A stretch of 59,088 nt of DNA from Bacteroidaceae bacterium (GCA_017933995.1 JAGBKI010000057.1:1-59088); one strand, 5' to 3'; numbered from the stretch's first letter, positions 1 to 8,272 are shown. Numbers and translations are program-made. The notes: a model not told the origin generated them from the sequence alone.

Positions 1-215
1 AAAGCAAGCAAAACAAGGTTTTGGTTGCCTTTTGCCGAGCCGCAGCCTAACTTCGCGAAAGCAAAGTAGCGCAAGGCGAGCGCAAAAGCAAGCAAAACAA
101 GGTTTTGGTTGCCTTTTGCCGAGCCGCAGCCTAACTTCGCGAAAGCAAAGTAGCGCAAGGCGAGCGCAAAAGCAAGCAAAACAAGGTTTTGGTTGCCTTT
201 TGCCGAGCCGCAGCC
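1..215. repeat. 84-bp tandem repeat, about 2.6 copies
   Basis: The same 84-base unit starts at 1, 85 and 169; the third copy breaks off near 215. The copies look identical by eye. Because 84 is a multiple of three, a reading frame stays open through them, but the resulting protein is only a repeat of itself and I do not call it a gene. A related short piece (gagccgcagcc next to gcgcaaggcga) recurs at about 8085-8175, so the unit belongs to a dispersed intergenic family. The window may start inside a longer array. Confidence 0.85.
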
Positions 216-456
216 CCATGCCAATAAGCAAAAACGCTTGTGGGGCACGCTTTCAGCGTGCGTGCGCTATATGCCAACAGCCGCAGGTGCGCTCCATTGC
301 ATTCCGCGTACCTGCGGTTACAGAAAGGCAGACGCTTCCAGCGTCTTTGGGCAGGCTTTATCTTCGTAAAAATCCTGAAGAACCCCCAATAAAGTTTCCT
401 AAAGCCCTGGTAATCGCGCCCGGCGTGGACAAAATCCTTTTTATGCCCACAAAAAT

Positions 457-530
457 CTATAAACCAAAGTTTGGTCTGTACAAACCAAACTTTGGTTTGT
501 ACAAACTTAGGCTTAATTTGTACAAACATA
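457..530. repeat. 21-bp iteron array (TGTACAAAC)
   Basis: TGTACAAAC occurs at 477, 498 and 519, exactly 21 bases apart. The intervening bases include the palindromic AAACCAAACTTTGGTTT and the block TTAGGCTTAATTT. The block cttaggcttaattt also occurs in the inverted-repeat element at 46843-46948, which has the same 21-base period. The array lies about 250 bases before rprX. Nothing gene-like was found between 215 and 757 otherwise. Confidence 0.7.
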
Positions 531-756
531 ACCTTGATTTGAAGAATAGGAGGGACTTAGACGCGAATAGGGCGGACGCAGCAGTTTTTTTGAGCGACAG
601 CGGCGCAATTTTAGGCGTATTTCCGACAGACAGGAAGCACAACAAGTTGGTATCGAGAAAATATAATAAAACAGAAAGGCACACTGCGAAATGTTAAATA
701 ACATTTTTCTTCGTCCAGCAGCGCGTGCATTAAACCTTTTGCTCCTTTTTTGTTCT

Positions 757-764
757 TACCTTTG
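757..764 (+). promoter_or_regulatory. Putative -7 promoter element of rprX
   Basis: TACCTTTG matches the Bacteroidetes -7 consensus TAnnTTTG and lies 17 bases before the rprX start codon. A TTTG at 738-741 is nearer (15 bases) than the usual 19-21, so the -33 assignment is weak. Confidence 0.45.
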
Positions 765-781
765 TCGCACCGAACAGTTTT

Positions 782-2278
782 ATGAAGAAAACAACCATTT
801 GGATAGTCGCCATCGTGATGGGCGCGTGCTTTTTGGCGCTCATCCTGCTTGAGGCGGGCTACATTGACGACATCGTAAAGATGCGCCGCAGGCAGGTGGA
901 CACGTCCGTGAACCGCGCGCTCTATGTGGCCGTGCGCAACGTGGAACTCGACGAGACGCAGCGCGGACTGGAAATGGGCTTGTCCATGAACGGTCGCGAC
1001 ACCACCGAACTGCGCCGCGAGGCACTGGCCGACAGCCTACAGAAGATGCCCGACGCATGGGGCACGCAGCGGCGCAGCCTGGCTTTCAGCGACGCCGAAG
1101 CCCCCGCCGCCGACTCCCCACAAGGTGTGCGGACCTTGCGCCGCAAACTCTATCGCACCAACCTGTCGCAATACAAACGCGCGCAACTCGAAGAAGTTAT
1201 TTTTGACATCCTCTATAAAGCCAGCGAACTGCCACTCGACGAGCGCGTGGACTTCAACAAACTGGATCTTTACGTGCGCAACGCCTTGCAGCGCGAGGGC
1301 ATAGACCTCAAGTTCCACATGACCGTGCAGAACAGCGACGGCGAGGAACTTTTCCGCTGTAAGGACTACGACCCGCGCGGCGAGCAGACATCCTACACCG
1401 CCACGCTGTTCCCCAACGAGAAACAGACACTGACGGGAAGCGTCACCGTACACTTTCCCGACATGAACCGCTACATTTTCGCCAGTGTCCGCTTCATCAT
1501 TCCCGCCGTCATATTCACCTTCGTGCTGCTTGTGATCTTCTGCTTCACGGTCTACATCATCTTCCGACAGAAGCGGATGTCAGAAATCCGCAACGACTTC
1601 ATCAACAACATGACGCACGAATTCAAGACGCCCATCTCGACCATCTCGCTGGCCTCACAAATGCTCTCGGACCAAAGCGTGCCGAAGTCGCCCGCCATGC
1701 TGGCCCACCTGAGCGGCATCATACGCGACGAGACCAAGCGCCTGCGCTTCCAGGTGGAAAAGATACTGCAAATCAGTATGTTTTCACGCCGCAGCGGGGC
1801 GTACAAAAACAAGGAACTCGACCTCGGCACCGTCATCGACGACGTGGTAGGTACGTTCCGCCTCAAAGTGGAAGCCGCAGGCGGGCGCATCGACACCGAC
1901 CTGCGCGCCACCAACACCAAGGTATACGGCGACGAGATACACCTCACGAACGTCATCTTCAACCTGCTTGACAACGCCGTGAAGTACAAGAGCGACGAAC
2001 GCCCGCCCGTGCTCTCCGTCAGCACGCGCGACGACGACGGGCGGCTGCGCATCGAGGTGCAGGACAACGGCATCGGCATCCGCAAGGAGGACGTCAAGAA
2101 AATCTTCGACCGCTTCTACCGCGTGCACACCGGCAACCGCCACGACGTCAAGGGCTTCGGACTCGGCCTGGCCTACGTCAAGAACGTCATCGACTACCAC
2201 AAGGGCAGCATCCACGCCGAGAGCCAGTACGGCAAAGGCACACGCTTCATCATCACGCTGCCCGTGATAAAGGCATGA
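782..2278 (+). CDS. rprX: RprX-type sensor histidine kinase
   Basis: A 498-residue inner-membrane sensor kinase. It has a membrane segment at residues 6-26, an extracytoplasmic sensor region of about 210 residues and a second membrane segment near 240-262. A HisKA domain follows with the H-box NNMTHEFKTP (His about 279), then a HATPase_c domain with N-box NLLDNAVKY (about 393), G1 DNGIGI (about 427) and G2 GFGLGL (about 458). There is no clear HAMP domain. The partner regulator starts 120 bases downstream on the same strand, and the pair matches Bacteroides RprX/RprY in order, length and motif wording. The stimulus is not visible in the sequence. The start is the first ATG after a TAnnTTTG element. 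Confidence 0.9.
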   Translation: MKKTTIWIVAIVMGACFLALILLEAGYIDDIVKMRRRQVDTSVNRALYVAVRNVELDETQRGLEMGLSMNGRDTTELRREALADSLQKMPDAWGTQRRSLAFSDAEAPAADSPQGVRTLRRKLYRTNLSQYKRAQLEEVIFDILYKASELPLDERVDFNKLDLYVRNALQREGIDLKFHMTVQNSDGEELFRCKDYDPRGEQTSYTATLFPNEKQTLTGSVTVHFPDMNRYIFASVRFIIPAVIFTFVLLVIFCFTVYIIFRQKRMSEIRNDFINNMTHEFKTPISTISLASQMLSDQSVPKSPAMLAHLSGIIRDETKRLRFQVEKILQISMFSRRSGAYKNKELDLGTVIDDVVGTFRLKVEAAGGRIDTDLRATNTKVYGDEIHLTNVIFNLLDNAVKYKSDERPPVLSVSTRDDDGRLRIEVQDNGIGIRKEDVKKIFDRFYRVHTGNRHDVKGFGLGLAYVKNVIDYHKGSIHAESQYGKGTRFIITLPVIKA

Positions 2279-2398
2279 TGAGGTTTAAGAGGTTTAATGA
2301 GGTTTAAACCTTCAGGCACGCCGCCCATACTCTCCATAAAGCCCATTAACCCCACGCCGCCCCAACCAACTGATTAACTGATTAACTTCCCAACTGAT

Positions 2399-3106
2399 AT
2401 GACCCACAACGACAGAATGCACATCCTCCTTTGCGAGGACGACGAGAACCTCGGTATGCTCCTGCGCGAGTACCTCCAGGCCAAAGGCTACGAAACCACC
2501 CTCTGTCCCGATGGCGAGGCAGGCTACCGCACGTTCACCTCCACCCACTTCGACATCTGCGTGCTCGACGTGATGATGCCCAAGAAGGACGGCTTCGCGC
2601 TGGCCAAGGACATTCGCCTGCAAGACCGCGACGTGCCCATCATCTTCCTCACGGCCAAGACGCTCAAAGAAGATATCGTCGAGGGCTTCAACATCGGTGC
2701 CGACGACTACCTGACCAAGCCTTTCTCGATGGAAGAACTCACGCTGCGCATCGAGGCCGTGCTGCGCCGCGTCAAGCGCCGCCGCAACGAAGACCAGGAC
2801 CAGTACGTCATCGGCTCCTTCACCTTCGACACCAAGAAGCAGATACTCTACCACGGCGACGAGCAGACCAAACTCACCACCAAGGAGAGCGAACTGCTGA
2901 CCCTGCTCTGCGCCCACGAGGGCGAGGTGCTGCAACGCGACTACGCGCTGAAGAGCATCTGGATTGACGACAACTACTTCAACGCCCGTTCCATGGACGT
3001 CTACATCACCAAACTGCGCAAGCACCTCAAGCCCGACCCCTCCGTAGAAATCATCAACATCCACGGCAAGGGCTACAAACTCGTCACGCCCGAAAACCAG
3101 CAATAG
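2399..3106 (+). CDS. rprY: RprY-type OmpR-family response regulator
   Basis: A 235-residue cytoplasmic response regulator and the presumed phosphoacceptor of RprX. The receiver domain has the acidic pair in CEDDEN, the phospho-aspartate in VLDVMMPKKDG (about residue 57) and the conserved Lys in LTKPFSMEEL (about 106). An OmpR/PhoB winged helix follows from about 140, ending in RSMDVYITKLRKHL and HGKGYKL. An internal ATG at 2417 gives MHILLCEDDEN, which fits family N-termini well, so the real start may be there. The bases before the gene contain a repeated AACTGATTAACTGATTAAC stretch that also occurs before valS. A strong hairpin follows the stop codon. Confidence 0.92.
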   Translation: MTHNDRMHILLCEDDENLGMLLREYLQAKGYETTLCPDGEAGYRTFTSTHFDICVLDVMMPKKDGFALAKDIRLQDRDVPIIFLTAKTLKEDIVEGFNIGADDYLTKPFSMEELTLRIEAVLRRVKRRRNEDQDQYVIGSFTFDTKKQILYHGDEQTKLTTKESELLTLLCAHEGEVLQRDYALKSIWIDDNYFNARSMDVYITKLRKHLKPDPSVEIINIHGKGYKLVTPENQQ

Positions 3107-3132
3107 TCCCTACGGCTTGGCGACAACCGCAA

Positions 3133-3180
3133 ACGCAAGCCCGGCGCAGGACACGCGAATGTCCTGCGCCGGGCTTGCGT
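3133..3180. terminator. Bidirectional terminator hairpin between rprY and metY
   Basis: A perfect 21-base-pair stem (3133-3153 with 3160-3180) with a 6-base loop. It lies between the convergent ends of rprY and metY and can serve both. No long T-run follows on the plus side. Confidence 0.85.
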
Positions 3181-3197
3181 CTTTACGAAATGCGCCG

Positions 3198-4481
3198 TCA
3201 GAGTTTGTCGAGTGCTTGGCGGATGTCGTCAAGGATGTCCTCCACGTCCTCGATGCCCACAGAAAGGCGAATGAGATCGGGCGCGACGCCAGCCTCGCGC
3301 AGCTGCTCGTCGGAAAGCTGGCGGTGGGTGTGGCTGGCGGGGTGTAGCACGCAGGTGCGGGCGTCGGCCACGTGGGTGACGATGGCCACCAGGCGCAACG
3401 CGTCCATGAAGCGCACGGCTGTGGCGCGGTCGCCCTTGAGGCCGAACGACAACACGCCGCACGAGCCTTGGGGCAGGTACTTTTGGGCCAGCGCGTGGCT
3501 TTCGTCGCCGGGCAGGCCACTATAGCGCACCCACGCCACACGCTCGTCGGCAGCCAGGAACTCGGCCACGCGCTGCGCATTCTCGCAGTGGCGCGGCACG
3601 CGCAGGTGGAGCGTTTCAAGCCCCAGGTTGAGCAGGAAAGCGTTGTGGGGCGAAGGGATGCTGCCCAGGTCGCGCATCAACTGCGCCACAAGTTTCGTCA
3701 GATAGGCCGCCTTGCCGAACGCCTTGGTGTAGGTCAGGCCGTGGTAGGAGGCGTCGGGCGTGCAGAGGCCGGGGAACTTGTCGGCCTGCGCCTCCCAGTC
3801 GAAGTTGCCGCTGTCCACGACACAGCCGCCCACCTGCGTGGCATGGCCGTCCATATACTTCGTCGTGGAGTGCGTCACAATATCGGCGCCCCACTCGAAC
3901 GGGCGGCAGTTCACAGGCGTGGGAAACGTGTTGTCGACGATGAGCGGCACGCCGTGGCTGTGGGCGATACGGGCGAACTTCTCGATGTCGAGCACCTTGC
4001 AGCCGGGGTTCGACACGGTTTCGCCGAACAGGGCTTTGGTGTTGGGGCGGAAGGCGTGGCCAATATCCTCCTCCGAAGCGTCCTGGCTCACGAAGGTGCA
4101 TTCGATGCCCAGTTTCTTCAGCGTCACGCCGAAAAGGTTGTACGTCCCGCCGTATATCTCGCTCGACGCCACGATGTGGTCGCCCGCCTCGCAGATGTTG
4201 AACACGGCGTAGAACGTCGCGGCCTGCCCGCTCGACGTCAGCACGGCGCCCACACCGCCCTCCAGTGCGGCAATTTTAGCCGCCACGGCATCGTTCGTGG
4301 GGTTCTGTAAGCGCGTGTAGAAGTAGCCCTCCTTCTTCAGGTCGAAAAGGTCGGCCATCTCCTCCGTGTTATCGTACTTGAACGTCGTGCTCTGCACAAT
4401 GGGCAGCACGCGCGGCTCGCCGTTCTTCGGCGTCCACCCCGCCTGTACGCACAGGGTGGCCATTCGTTGTTTCTGTTCCAT
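3198..4481 (-). CDS. metY: O-acetylhomoserine sulfhydrylase (aminocarboxypropyltransferase)
   Basis: A 427-residue PLP enzyme of the Cys/Met metabolism family. It is expected to convert O-acetylhomoserine and sulfide to homocysteine in methionine synthesis, and this class may also show cysteine synthase activity. The family landmarks are present: STTFKYDNTEEM near the N-terminus, YTRLQNPTND (about 55-64), SSGQAATFYAVFN (about 83-96), VDNTFPTP, and the PLP-binding lysine in HSTTKYMDGHA (Lys208). The length is typical and the reading frame intact. It stands alone on the minus strand with its own TATCTTTG promoter 30 bases upstream. The leader is too short for a SAM riboswitch. Confidence 0.93.
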   Translation of the reverse strand: MEQKQRMATLCVQAGWTPKNGEPRVLPIVQSTTFKYDNTEEMADLFDLKKEGYFYTRLQNPTNDAVAAKIAALEGGVGAVLTSSGQAATFYAVFNICEAGDHIVASSEIYGGTYNLFGVTLKKLGIECTFVSQDASEEDIGHAFRPNTKALFGETVSNPGCKVLDIEKFARIAHSHGVPLIVDNTFPTPVNCRPFEWGADIVTHSTTKYMDGHATQVGGCVVDSGNFDWEAQADKFPGLCTPDASYHGLTYTKAFGKAAYLTKLVAQLMRDLGSIPSPHNAFLLNLGLETLHLRVPRHCENAQRVAEFLAADERVAWVRYSGLPGDESHALAQKYLPQGSCGVLSFGLKGDRATAVRFMDALRLVAIVTHVADARTCVLHPASHTHRQLSDEQLREAGVAPDLIRLSVGIEDVEDILDDIRQALDKL

Positions 4482-4510
4482 ATTGTCTTGTCGTTTTTGC
4501 TTTACAGCTG

Positions 4511-4518
4511 CAAAGATA
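4511..4518 (-). promoter_or_regulatory. Putative -7 element of metY
   Basis: TATCTTTG on the minus strand (CAAAGATA as given), about 30 bases upstream of the metY start codon. No clean TTTG lies at the expected -33 distance. Confidence 0.5.
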
Positions 4519-4547
4519 CGGCAAGGTAGGCGCGAAAGGGGGAAACG

Positions 4548-4829
4548 TTACCCTAATTCTCCTCGTTGCCGCGCCACGATGACAAGGAAAGTGATAAGTT
4601 CCGAGGCGGGGACGGCGAGCCAGAGGCCGACATCGCCAAGGATGCTGGGCAGGAGGATGAACGTGGGCACCACGACGATGAGGCCGCGCAGGAGCATATA
4701 GAGCGTGGCGCGGCGCGGCTTCTCGATGCTCTGGTAGTAGCCGATGTAGACGAGGTTGAGGGCGAAGAGCACGAAGCTGAGCGAATACCACGGAAAGCCC
4801 TCGGCGGCAATCTGCCACGCGCGGCTGGC
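4548..4829 (-). pseudogene. C-terminal remnant of a MATE efflux transporter
   Basis: About 93 codons of the last transmembrane helices of a NorM/DinF-like MATE transporter remain. Recognisable pieces are WQIAAEGFPWYSLSFVL, YIGYYQSIEKPRRATLY and GLWLAVPASELITFLV. A stop codon lies in frame just upstream (about residue -6) and the rest of a ~450-residue gene is absent. The junction with AT-richer DNA is close to 4830. It is not a copy of the intact MATE gene at 45374, whose C-terminus reads differently. It is probably not functional. Confidence 0.7.
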
Positions 4830-4918
4830 GTGCCTAAGCTGTCTACGTCGTCATCGTGGCGAGGAAGAGGAGGTATTTCTTAAAATTGAAGTTCATCCGT
4901 TTGTTTCTAATAACATTA

Positions 4919-5218
4919 TTAAAAAGTCTCCATCTCGTCTTCGTTCATATCAACACCCTTAGATTTCATGTCGCTAATGATACTCTCCCAAGCCTGCTCA
5001 TCGTTTGAATAACGCGAGGCAAAAATAAACATTAAGTCGTCATAATCTTTTACATCGTAAGCATTAAGAACTTTATCCAAATCTGCGAAGGCATTTCCTT
5101 CTTCTGTATGGCCATCAGAATACTCGTTGATATAATCTACCTGAAATTGATATATGCCATCTTCGCAAATATCTTCACAATAGATAAAAACCCTCTTGGT
5201 AACTCCTGGATATTCCTT
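4919..5218 (-). pseudogene. C-terminal fragment of an unrecognised acidic protein
   Basis: A clean 99-codon open frame encodes an acidic, natural-looking tail (segments such as KRVFIYCEDICEDGIYQF, LNAYDVKDYDDLMFIF, SNDEQAWESIIS). It ends at a TAA at 4919. No ATG, GTG or TTG is available in frame before a TAG near 5249. Its 5' part overlaps, in another frame, the odd C-terminus of the truncated Abi_2 gene at 5137. I read this as the surviving 3' end of a foreign gene joined to the Abi_2 gene by a deletion. I do not recognise the family. Confidence 0.55.
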
Positions 5219-5778
5219 ATAGAATATTTCGCACCTTGTTTGATGTTGCTAAAGATGTTGGTGATGACTCCGAATGGTAGTACCTCAGCCAATATCCATG
5301 CTGGGGGATAGACATCGGAGTAAGTCTGCTTAAAATGAACGATAAAGTCCTCGCGAGAGCGATGCTGCTCCGCATCTATCAGTTCCATCGTGCGGCGGAA
5401 CTTCCCTGCATCAATAAAGTTTCCCCCGTCGGTCATCCAAAAAGGATTGCCCGTCATCTCGCTTCCTATGTTTACAATCGCGCTCCTCACGGCCACTTCA
5501 ATCTTTTCAATCTCGTTGAAGATGAGCAGGCGCAGTTTCTTGTCAAAGCGATAGAGCATCATCACTTGGCTGAACGATGTACCGGGCTTGTAGCGGTGTA
5601 GTCCTTTCGGCATCCGTAGCAAGGGATACATATAGGCCGACAGACGGTAATAGCCTATGTGTTCAAGATAGTTCGCTGCTTTGGCGGTATCATCCACTTG
5701 CAAGCCGCGCGATTGCAGGAGACTTATGAGGCCATGTGATTTGACATAAGGTTTGCGGAAGGGTTTTCGCTCTGTCAT
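5137..5778 (-). pseudogene. Truncated Abi_2 (AbiD/AbiF-like) HEPN gene
   Basis: A 213-residue reading frame very similar over its first ~180 residues to the intact Abi_2 protein at 8367. Shared segments include LLQSRGL, HIGYYR.SAY.YPLL, RFD..LRLL.FNEIEKIE.AVRSAIVN, GNPFWMTD and YPPAW.LAE.LP.GV. After about ...IFSNIKQG the similarity stops, and the last ~30 residues come from another gene read out of frame. The region that carries the HEPN R-x4-H motif in the second copy is missing, so ribonuclease activity is unlikely. The start MTERKPF follows the conserved leader; a longer in-frame start at 5874 lies upstream of the promoter and is rejected. Confidence 0.75.
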
Positions 5779-5838
5779 AGTATAAAAATAAAACGACCCG
5801 CACATTTGAGCATCGTGGAGAGGCTTGGCGGGTTCTGG
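5779..5838 (-). ncRNA. Conserved structured leader upstream of truncated Abi_2
   Basis: Reading on the minus strand, the leader has ACCCGC (5828-5833) pairing with GCGGGT (5796-5801), an internal AGC/GCT pair, then CGTTTTAT before the ATG. It aligns closely with the leader at 8312-8366, including the loop AAGCCTCTNCACNATGCTNAAAT. Conservation of a leader between two diverged genes suggests an RNA with its own role. The abiF RNA motif reported upstream of Abi_2 genes is the obvious comparison; I have not checked it against a covariance model. Confidence 0.6.
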
Positions 5839-5843
5839 TGGTG

Positions 5844-5875
5844 CAAAAGTACGGCCTTTATTCGAGTTGACCAAA
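5844..5875 (-). promoter_or_regulatory. Bacteroidetes promoter of Abi_2 copy 1
   Basis: On the minus strand TTTG (5872-5875), 20 bases, then TACTTTTG (5844-5851). Spacing and both boxes are identical to the promoter at 8273-8304. Confidence 0.8.
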
Positions 5876-5900
5876 TTTTCTATGGGGAAAAGTGAATAAT

Positions 5901-6407
5901 TCAGTTTTTGAAATTTTTCTTTCCGACGCGCTTCTGCTTCCCGCTCATTTCAAGGATGTGCAGGCGGATGATGGCGGTGCGGGGCAGGGAATGCTCGGTG
6001 TAGCGCAGGCCCTTCTCCATATCATTGGGCGAAAGTTTTTGGAGCAGGAGGCGGAGGGCTTTGCGCCGCTCTTCGTCGCTCTGGCAGACGGTGGCCGTGG
6101 CGCGGAGGACGACGCTCTCGTATTCGGTGGTGAACTGCGAGGGAAGCAGATGTACGCGCCCTACGACGCAGAACGATACCTCCGCGCAGTGCCGGATGGC
6201 GCGCAGTTTCCGCCCCTCGGGCGCACAGTGGACGTAGAGGCTGTCAGCCCCGTCCCAGACGAAGTTCACGGGAATGCCGTAGGGCTGCCCGTCAGCGTCC
6301 ACCATCGACAGCACGCCGTACTCGGCCTCGCGCAGCAGTTCCAGCGCCCGCTCCTCGTCGAGCAGGCGGTCTTGCCGCCGCACGCTTTGGTTGTTATAGG
6401 TTATCAT
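5901..6407 (-). CDS. Pyridoxamine 5'-phosphate oxidase family (Nim-like) flavoprotein
   Basis: A 168-residue protein of the split-barrel FMN-binding family that includes nitroimidazole reductases (Nim). Visible features are RRQDRLLDEERALELLREAEYGVLSMV at the start, a PYGIPVNFVW strand, SLYVHCAPEGRKLRAI (the segment that usually contacts FMN phosphate) and CFCVVG-like core strands. It would be a soluble flavoprotein acting on small electrophiles or flavin-type substrates; the real substrate cannot be read. The start at ATG 6407 is preferred over a TTG at 6425. A possible promoter lies upstream beyond the acetyltransferase remnant. Confidence 0.75.
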   Translation of the reverse strand: MITYNNQSVRRQDRLLDEERALELLREAEYGVLSMVDADGQPYGIPVNFVWDGADSLYVHCAPEGRKLRAIRHCAEVSFCVVGRVHLLPSQFTTEYESVVLRATATVCQSDEERRKALRLLLQKLSPNDMEKGLRYTEHSLPRTAIIRLHILEMSGKQKRVGKKNFKN

Positions 6408-6417
6408 AAAAGTGGAA

Positions 6418-6561
6418 TTATTCAATGGCTTTTTTCAGGCGTGCTGGGTTGCAGCCAACGAGGGTTCGCGGGAGAACGTCCTTCGTCACTACCGCACCAG
6501 CGGCAACTACTGCGCCGTCGACCAAGATGCGTGCGCGGATGTCGAGGATTTCCACGTCGCA
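6418..6561 (-). pseudogene. C-terminal remnant of a hexapeptide-repeat acetyltransferase
   Basis: About 47 codons match the end of left-handed beta-helix acyltransferases: VDGAVVAAGAVVTKDVLPRT followed by LVGCNPARLKKAIE. The preceding codons (CDVEILDIRARI) are already degenerate and a TAG lies in frame just before. The bulk of the gene is gone. It ends 11 bases before the start codon of the Nim-like gene. Confidence 0.65.
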
Positions 6562-6632
6562 CGACTACAGAGTTGTTGCTTGCCTGTCATAACCGGAGAC
6601 TTTGAGTTGATAAGTTCTTGAGTTTGCGTCAG

Positions 6633-6640
6633 CAAAAGTA
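6633..6640 (-). promoter_or_regulatory. Putative -7 element facing the acetyltransferase remnant and Nim-like gene
   Basis: TACTTTTG on the minus strand. No convincing TTTG at -33 was seen. If active it would transcribe the remnant and then the Nim-like gene. Confidence 0.4.
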
Positions 6641-6789
6641 CGCAAAGTGTTAGGAATAATTCTCTTCCCTGCGGCACAAACTTGTAGAAGTTGGCTTCGC
6701 TCCGTTCTGGGGACACGGCCACGGCGAAGCAAATCTGCACAGCCCGCCGCGTGTAGTGCGGTGATGGCTGAGCCTGCAAACAGGCGGCT

Positions 6790-6981
6790 GTGAAGAACGG
6801 CGGTATTCTTAATCCCGTGTACCGCCACGAGAAGAAGGAAGGATGCCTACGCCAACGCAAAAATTGGTTCAACACTTACCGGCATATCTCCGTTCAAGTG
6901 TTGAAGGAAAAACTCGTTGAACTCATCGGAGAAGAATGTCCGGGTTTGTTTGACAATTTATTGAGCCGCGAGCGCGGTTAA
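6790..6981 (+). other. Possible short open frame, unrecognised
   Basis: A 63-codon frame whose second half (VLKEKLVELIGEECPGLFDN) looks protein-like, while its first half does not. A purine-rich AGAAGGAAGG precedes an overlapping ATG at about 6843 in another frame, which stays open for only about 25 codons. It may be another gene remnant in this decayed stretch. The rest of 6640-7060 shows nothing I can name. Confidence 0.2.
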
Positions 6982-7077
6982 TATCATATTTTTTTATCTT
7001 TGCAGAAAAAGCGAAGATACGCTGCGGCTCGGCAAAGAAATCACATCCAGATATGTTTTTTTGCACTCGCCTTGCAG

Positions 7078-7085
7078 TATCTTTG
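7078..7085 (+). promoter_or_regulatory. Putative -7 element of the FISUMP-type lipoprotein
   Basis: TATCTTTG about 90 bases before the start codon at 7174. A second TATCTTTG lies at 6995-7002. Neither has an ideal -33 box. Confidence 0.4.
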
Positions 7086-7173
7086 CACTTGAACTATTAT
7101 TTGACTTCATCCCTATGTCTTGTGGACGTAAGGTTTGTGTATTAGATAAATATTCACCCTAACAATAACAATT

Positions 7174-7890
7174 ATGAAGCAAAAGATTCAATTTCTCTTG
7201 ATGGCCGCCTGCTTCCTTTGCACGGGCTTAGCCTTTACATCGTGCGGCAGCGATGACGATGATGACGGTATTGTGCCACCACCTGTAGAAGATGTTCATC
7301 AATACGTTGATTTGGGCTTGCCCAGCGGTCTGAAATGGGCAACGTGTAATGTCGGTGCTGATAAGCCAGAAGCCTACGGTTCTTATTTCGCTTGGGGCGA
7401 AACGCAAGCGAAGAACGACTATACGTGGGCTACCTACAAGTGGGGAACGGAAGATGAACTTACAAAGTATTGCGGCGATTCTAACTATGGCAAAGATGGC
7501 TTTACCGATGCGCTGACCGAACTAGAACTGAGCGATGACGCTGCGCGTGCTAATTGGGGCGGCCAGTGGCGCACGCCTACCAAGGAAGACTTTGCAGAAC
7601 TTATCGCCAATACAGATAACACGTGGGTAGCCGACTATGAGGGCACAGGTGTCAGTGGCTACAAGTTTACGAGCAATAGCGATGCGACAAAGTCTATTTT
7701 CCTGCCTGCTGCGGGCTGTCGCGGTGGGGCTTCGTCCTTCGGCAGGGGGGCGGAGGGCGACTATTGGTCACGTTCGCTCCACTCGGGTTACCCAGGCAGC
7801 GCGTACTACTTGGACTTCAGTTCAGGCAGCGTGTACGTCGACTACTACGGCCGCTACTGCGGCTTCGCCGTGCGTCCCGTGCGTCCGTAA
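7174..7890 (+). CDS. Lipoprotein with Fibrobacter major paralogous (FISUMP-like) domain
   Basis: A 238-residue lipoprotein. The signal peptide ends in a lipobox near LAFTSC (Cys about 25), followed by an acidic Asp-rich linker. The domain then opens with YVDLGLPSGLKWATCNVG, has YFAWGET and WRTPTKEDFAELI in the middle, and ends CGFAVRPVRP. This wording is typical of the Fibrobacter succinogenes major paralogous domain seen in many Bacteroidales surface proteins. It is probably exported to the outer membrane surface; the function is unknown. It has its own upstream promoter-like sequences, and a hairpin 110 bases downstream can terminate it. Confidence 0.8.
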   Translation: MKQKIQFLLMAACFLCTGLAFTSCGSDDDDDGIVPPPVEDVHQYVDLGLPSGLKWATCNVGADKPEAYGSYFAWGETQAKNDYTWATYKWGTEDELTKYCGDSNYGKDGFTDALTELELSDDAARANWGGQWRTPTKEDFAELIANTDNTWVADYEGTGVSGYKFTSNSDATKSIFLPAAGCRGGASSFGRGAEGDYWSRSLHSGYPGSAYYLDFSSGSVYVDYYGRYCGFAVRPVRP

Positions 7891-8002
7891 GGAAAACGCA
7901 AGAAGCGTGGCTAATCAATTCTCTTTGTTTAGCCAAATACACTATTCTTGGTTTATCTAAGCAAGCGAAACAGATAAAATCACTGTCTTTTCCCACCCCT
8001 CC

Positions 8003-8046
8003 CAAGCGTGCTAATTTTGCCCATTGCAGCAAAATTAGCACGCTTG
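8003..8046. terminator. 17-bp hairpin, copy 1 of a duplicated element
   Basis: CAAGCGTGCTAATTTTG (8003-8019) pairs perfectly with 8030-8046 around a 10-base loop. The same arms with a different loop occur at 11728-11771. GTTTTAT follows on the plus strand, compatible with termination of the lipoprotein gene. Confidence 0.75.
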
Positions 8047-8084
8047 TTTTATGAGCAGCACCAACATCAAGACCAGCAGGACTC

Positions 8085-8144
8085 ATCGGCGATACCTTTT
8101 TGGCGCAAGGCGAAATCGGCGATACCTTTTGGCGCAAGGCGAAC
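8085..8144. repeat. Two tandem ~30-bp repeats
   Basis: The unit tcggcgatacctttt(t)ggcgcaaggcgaa occurs twice back to back, at 8086 and 8116. The gcgcaaggcga and gagccgcagcc pieces nearby match parts of the 84-bp unit at the window start. Confidence 0.65.
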
Positions 8145-8272
8145 GTAGAGTACCCTGTATACTGAGCCGCAGCCCAAAAGCCTGTAAGGATTTTTCGACT
8201 TTATTCAACAACTTAACCCCCTCGCGAACGCAGGTAAAATCTTATTCGCTCCGCATTATTTCCACCTAATAG

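Noticed and set aside
32-697. 221-codon open frame across the tandem repeats and iterons
   Set aside because: It is a translation of repeats (28-residue unit) followed by low-complexity LYK-type repeats; no family features and both repeat types are multiples of three.
4482-4550. SAM riboswitch before metY
   Set aside because: The promoter box lies only ~30 bases from the start codon; there is no room or matching stem pattern.
5137-5240. Simple frameshift in Abi_2 copy 1
   Set aside because: The other frame downstream does not resemble the C-terminus of the intact copy; it belongs to another protein.
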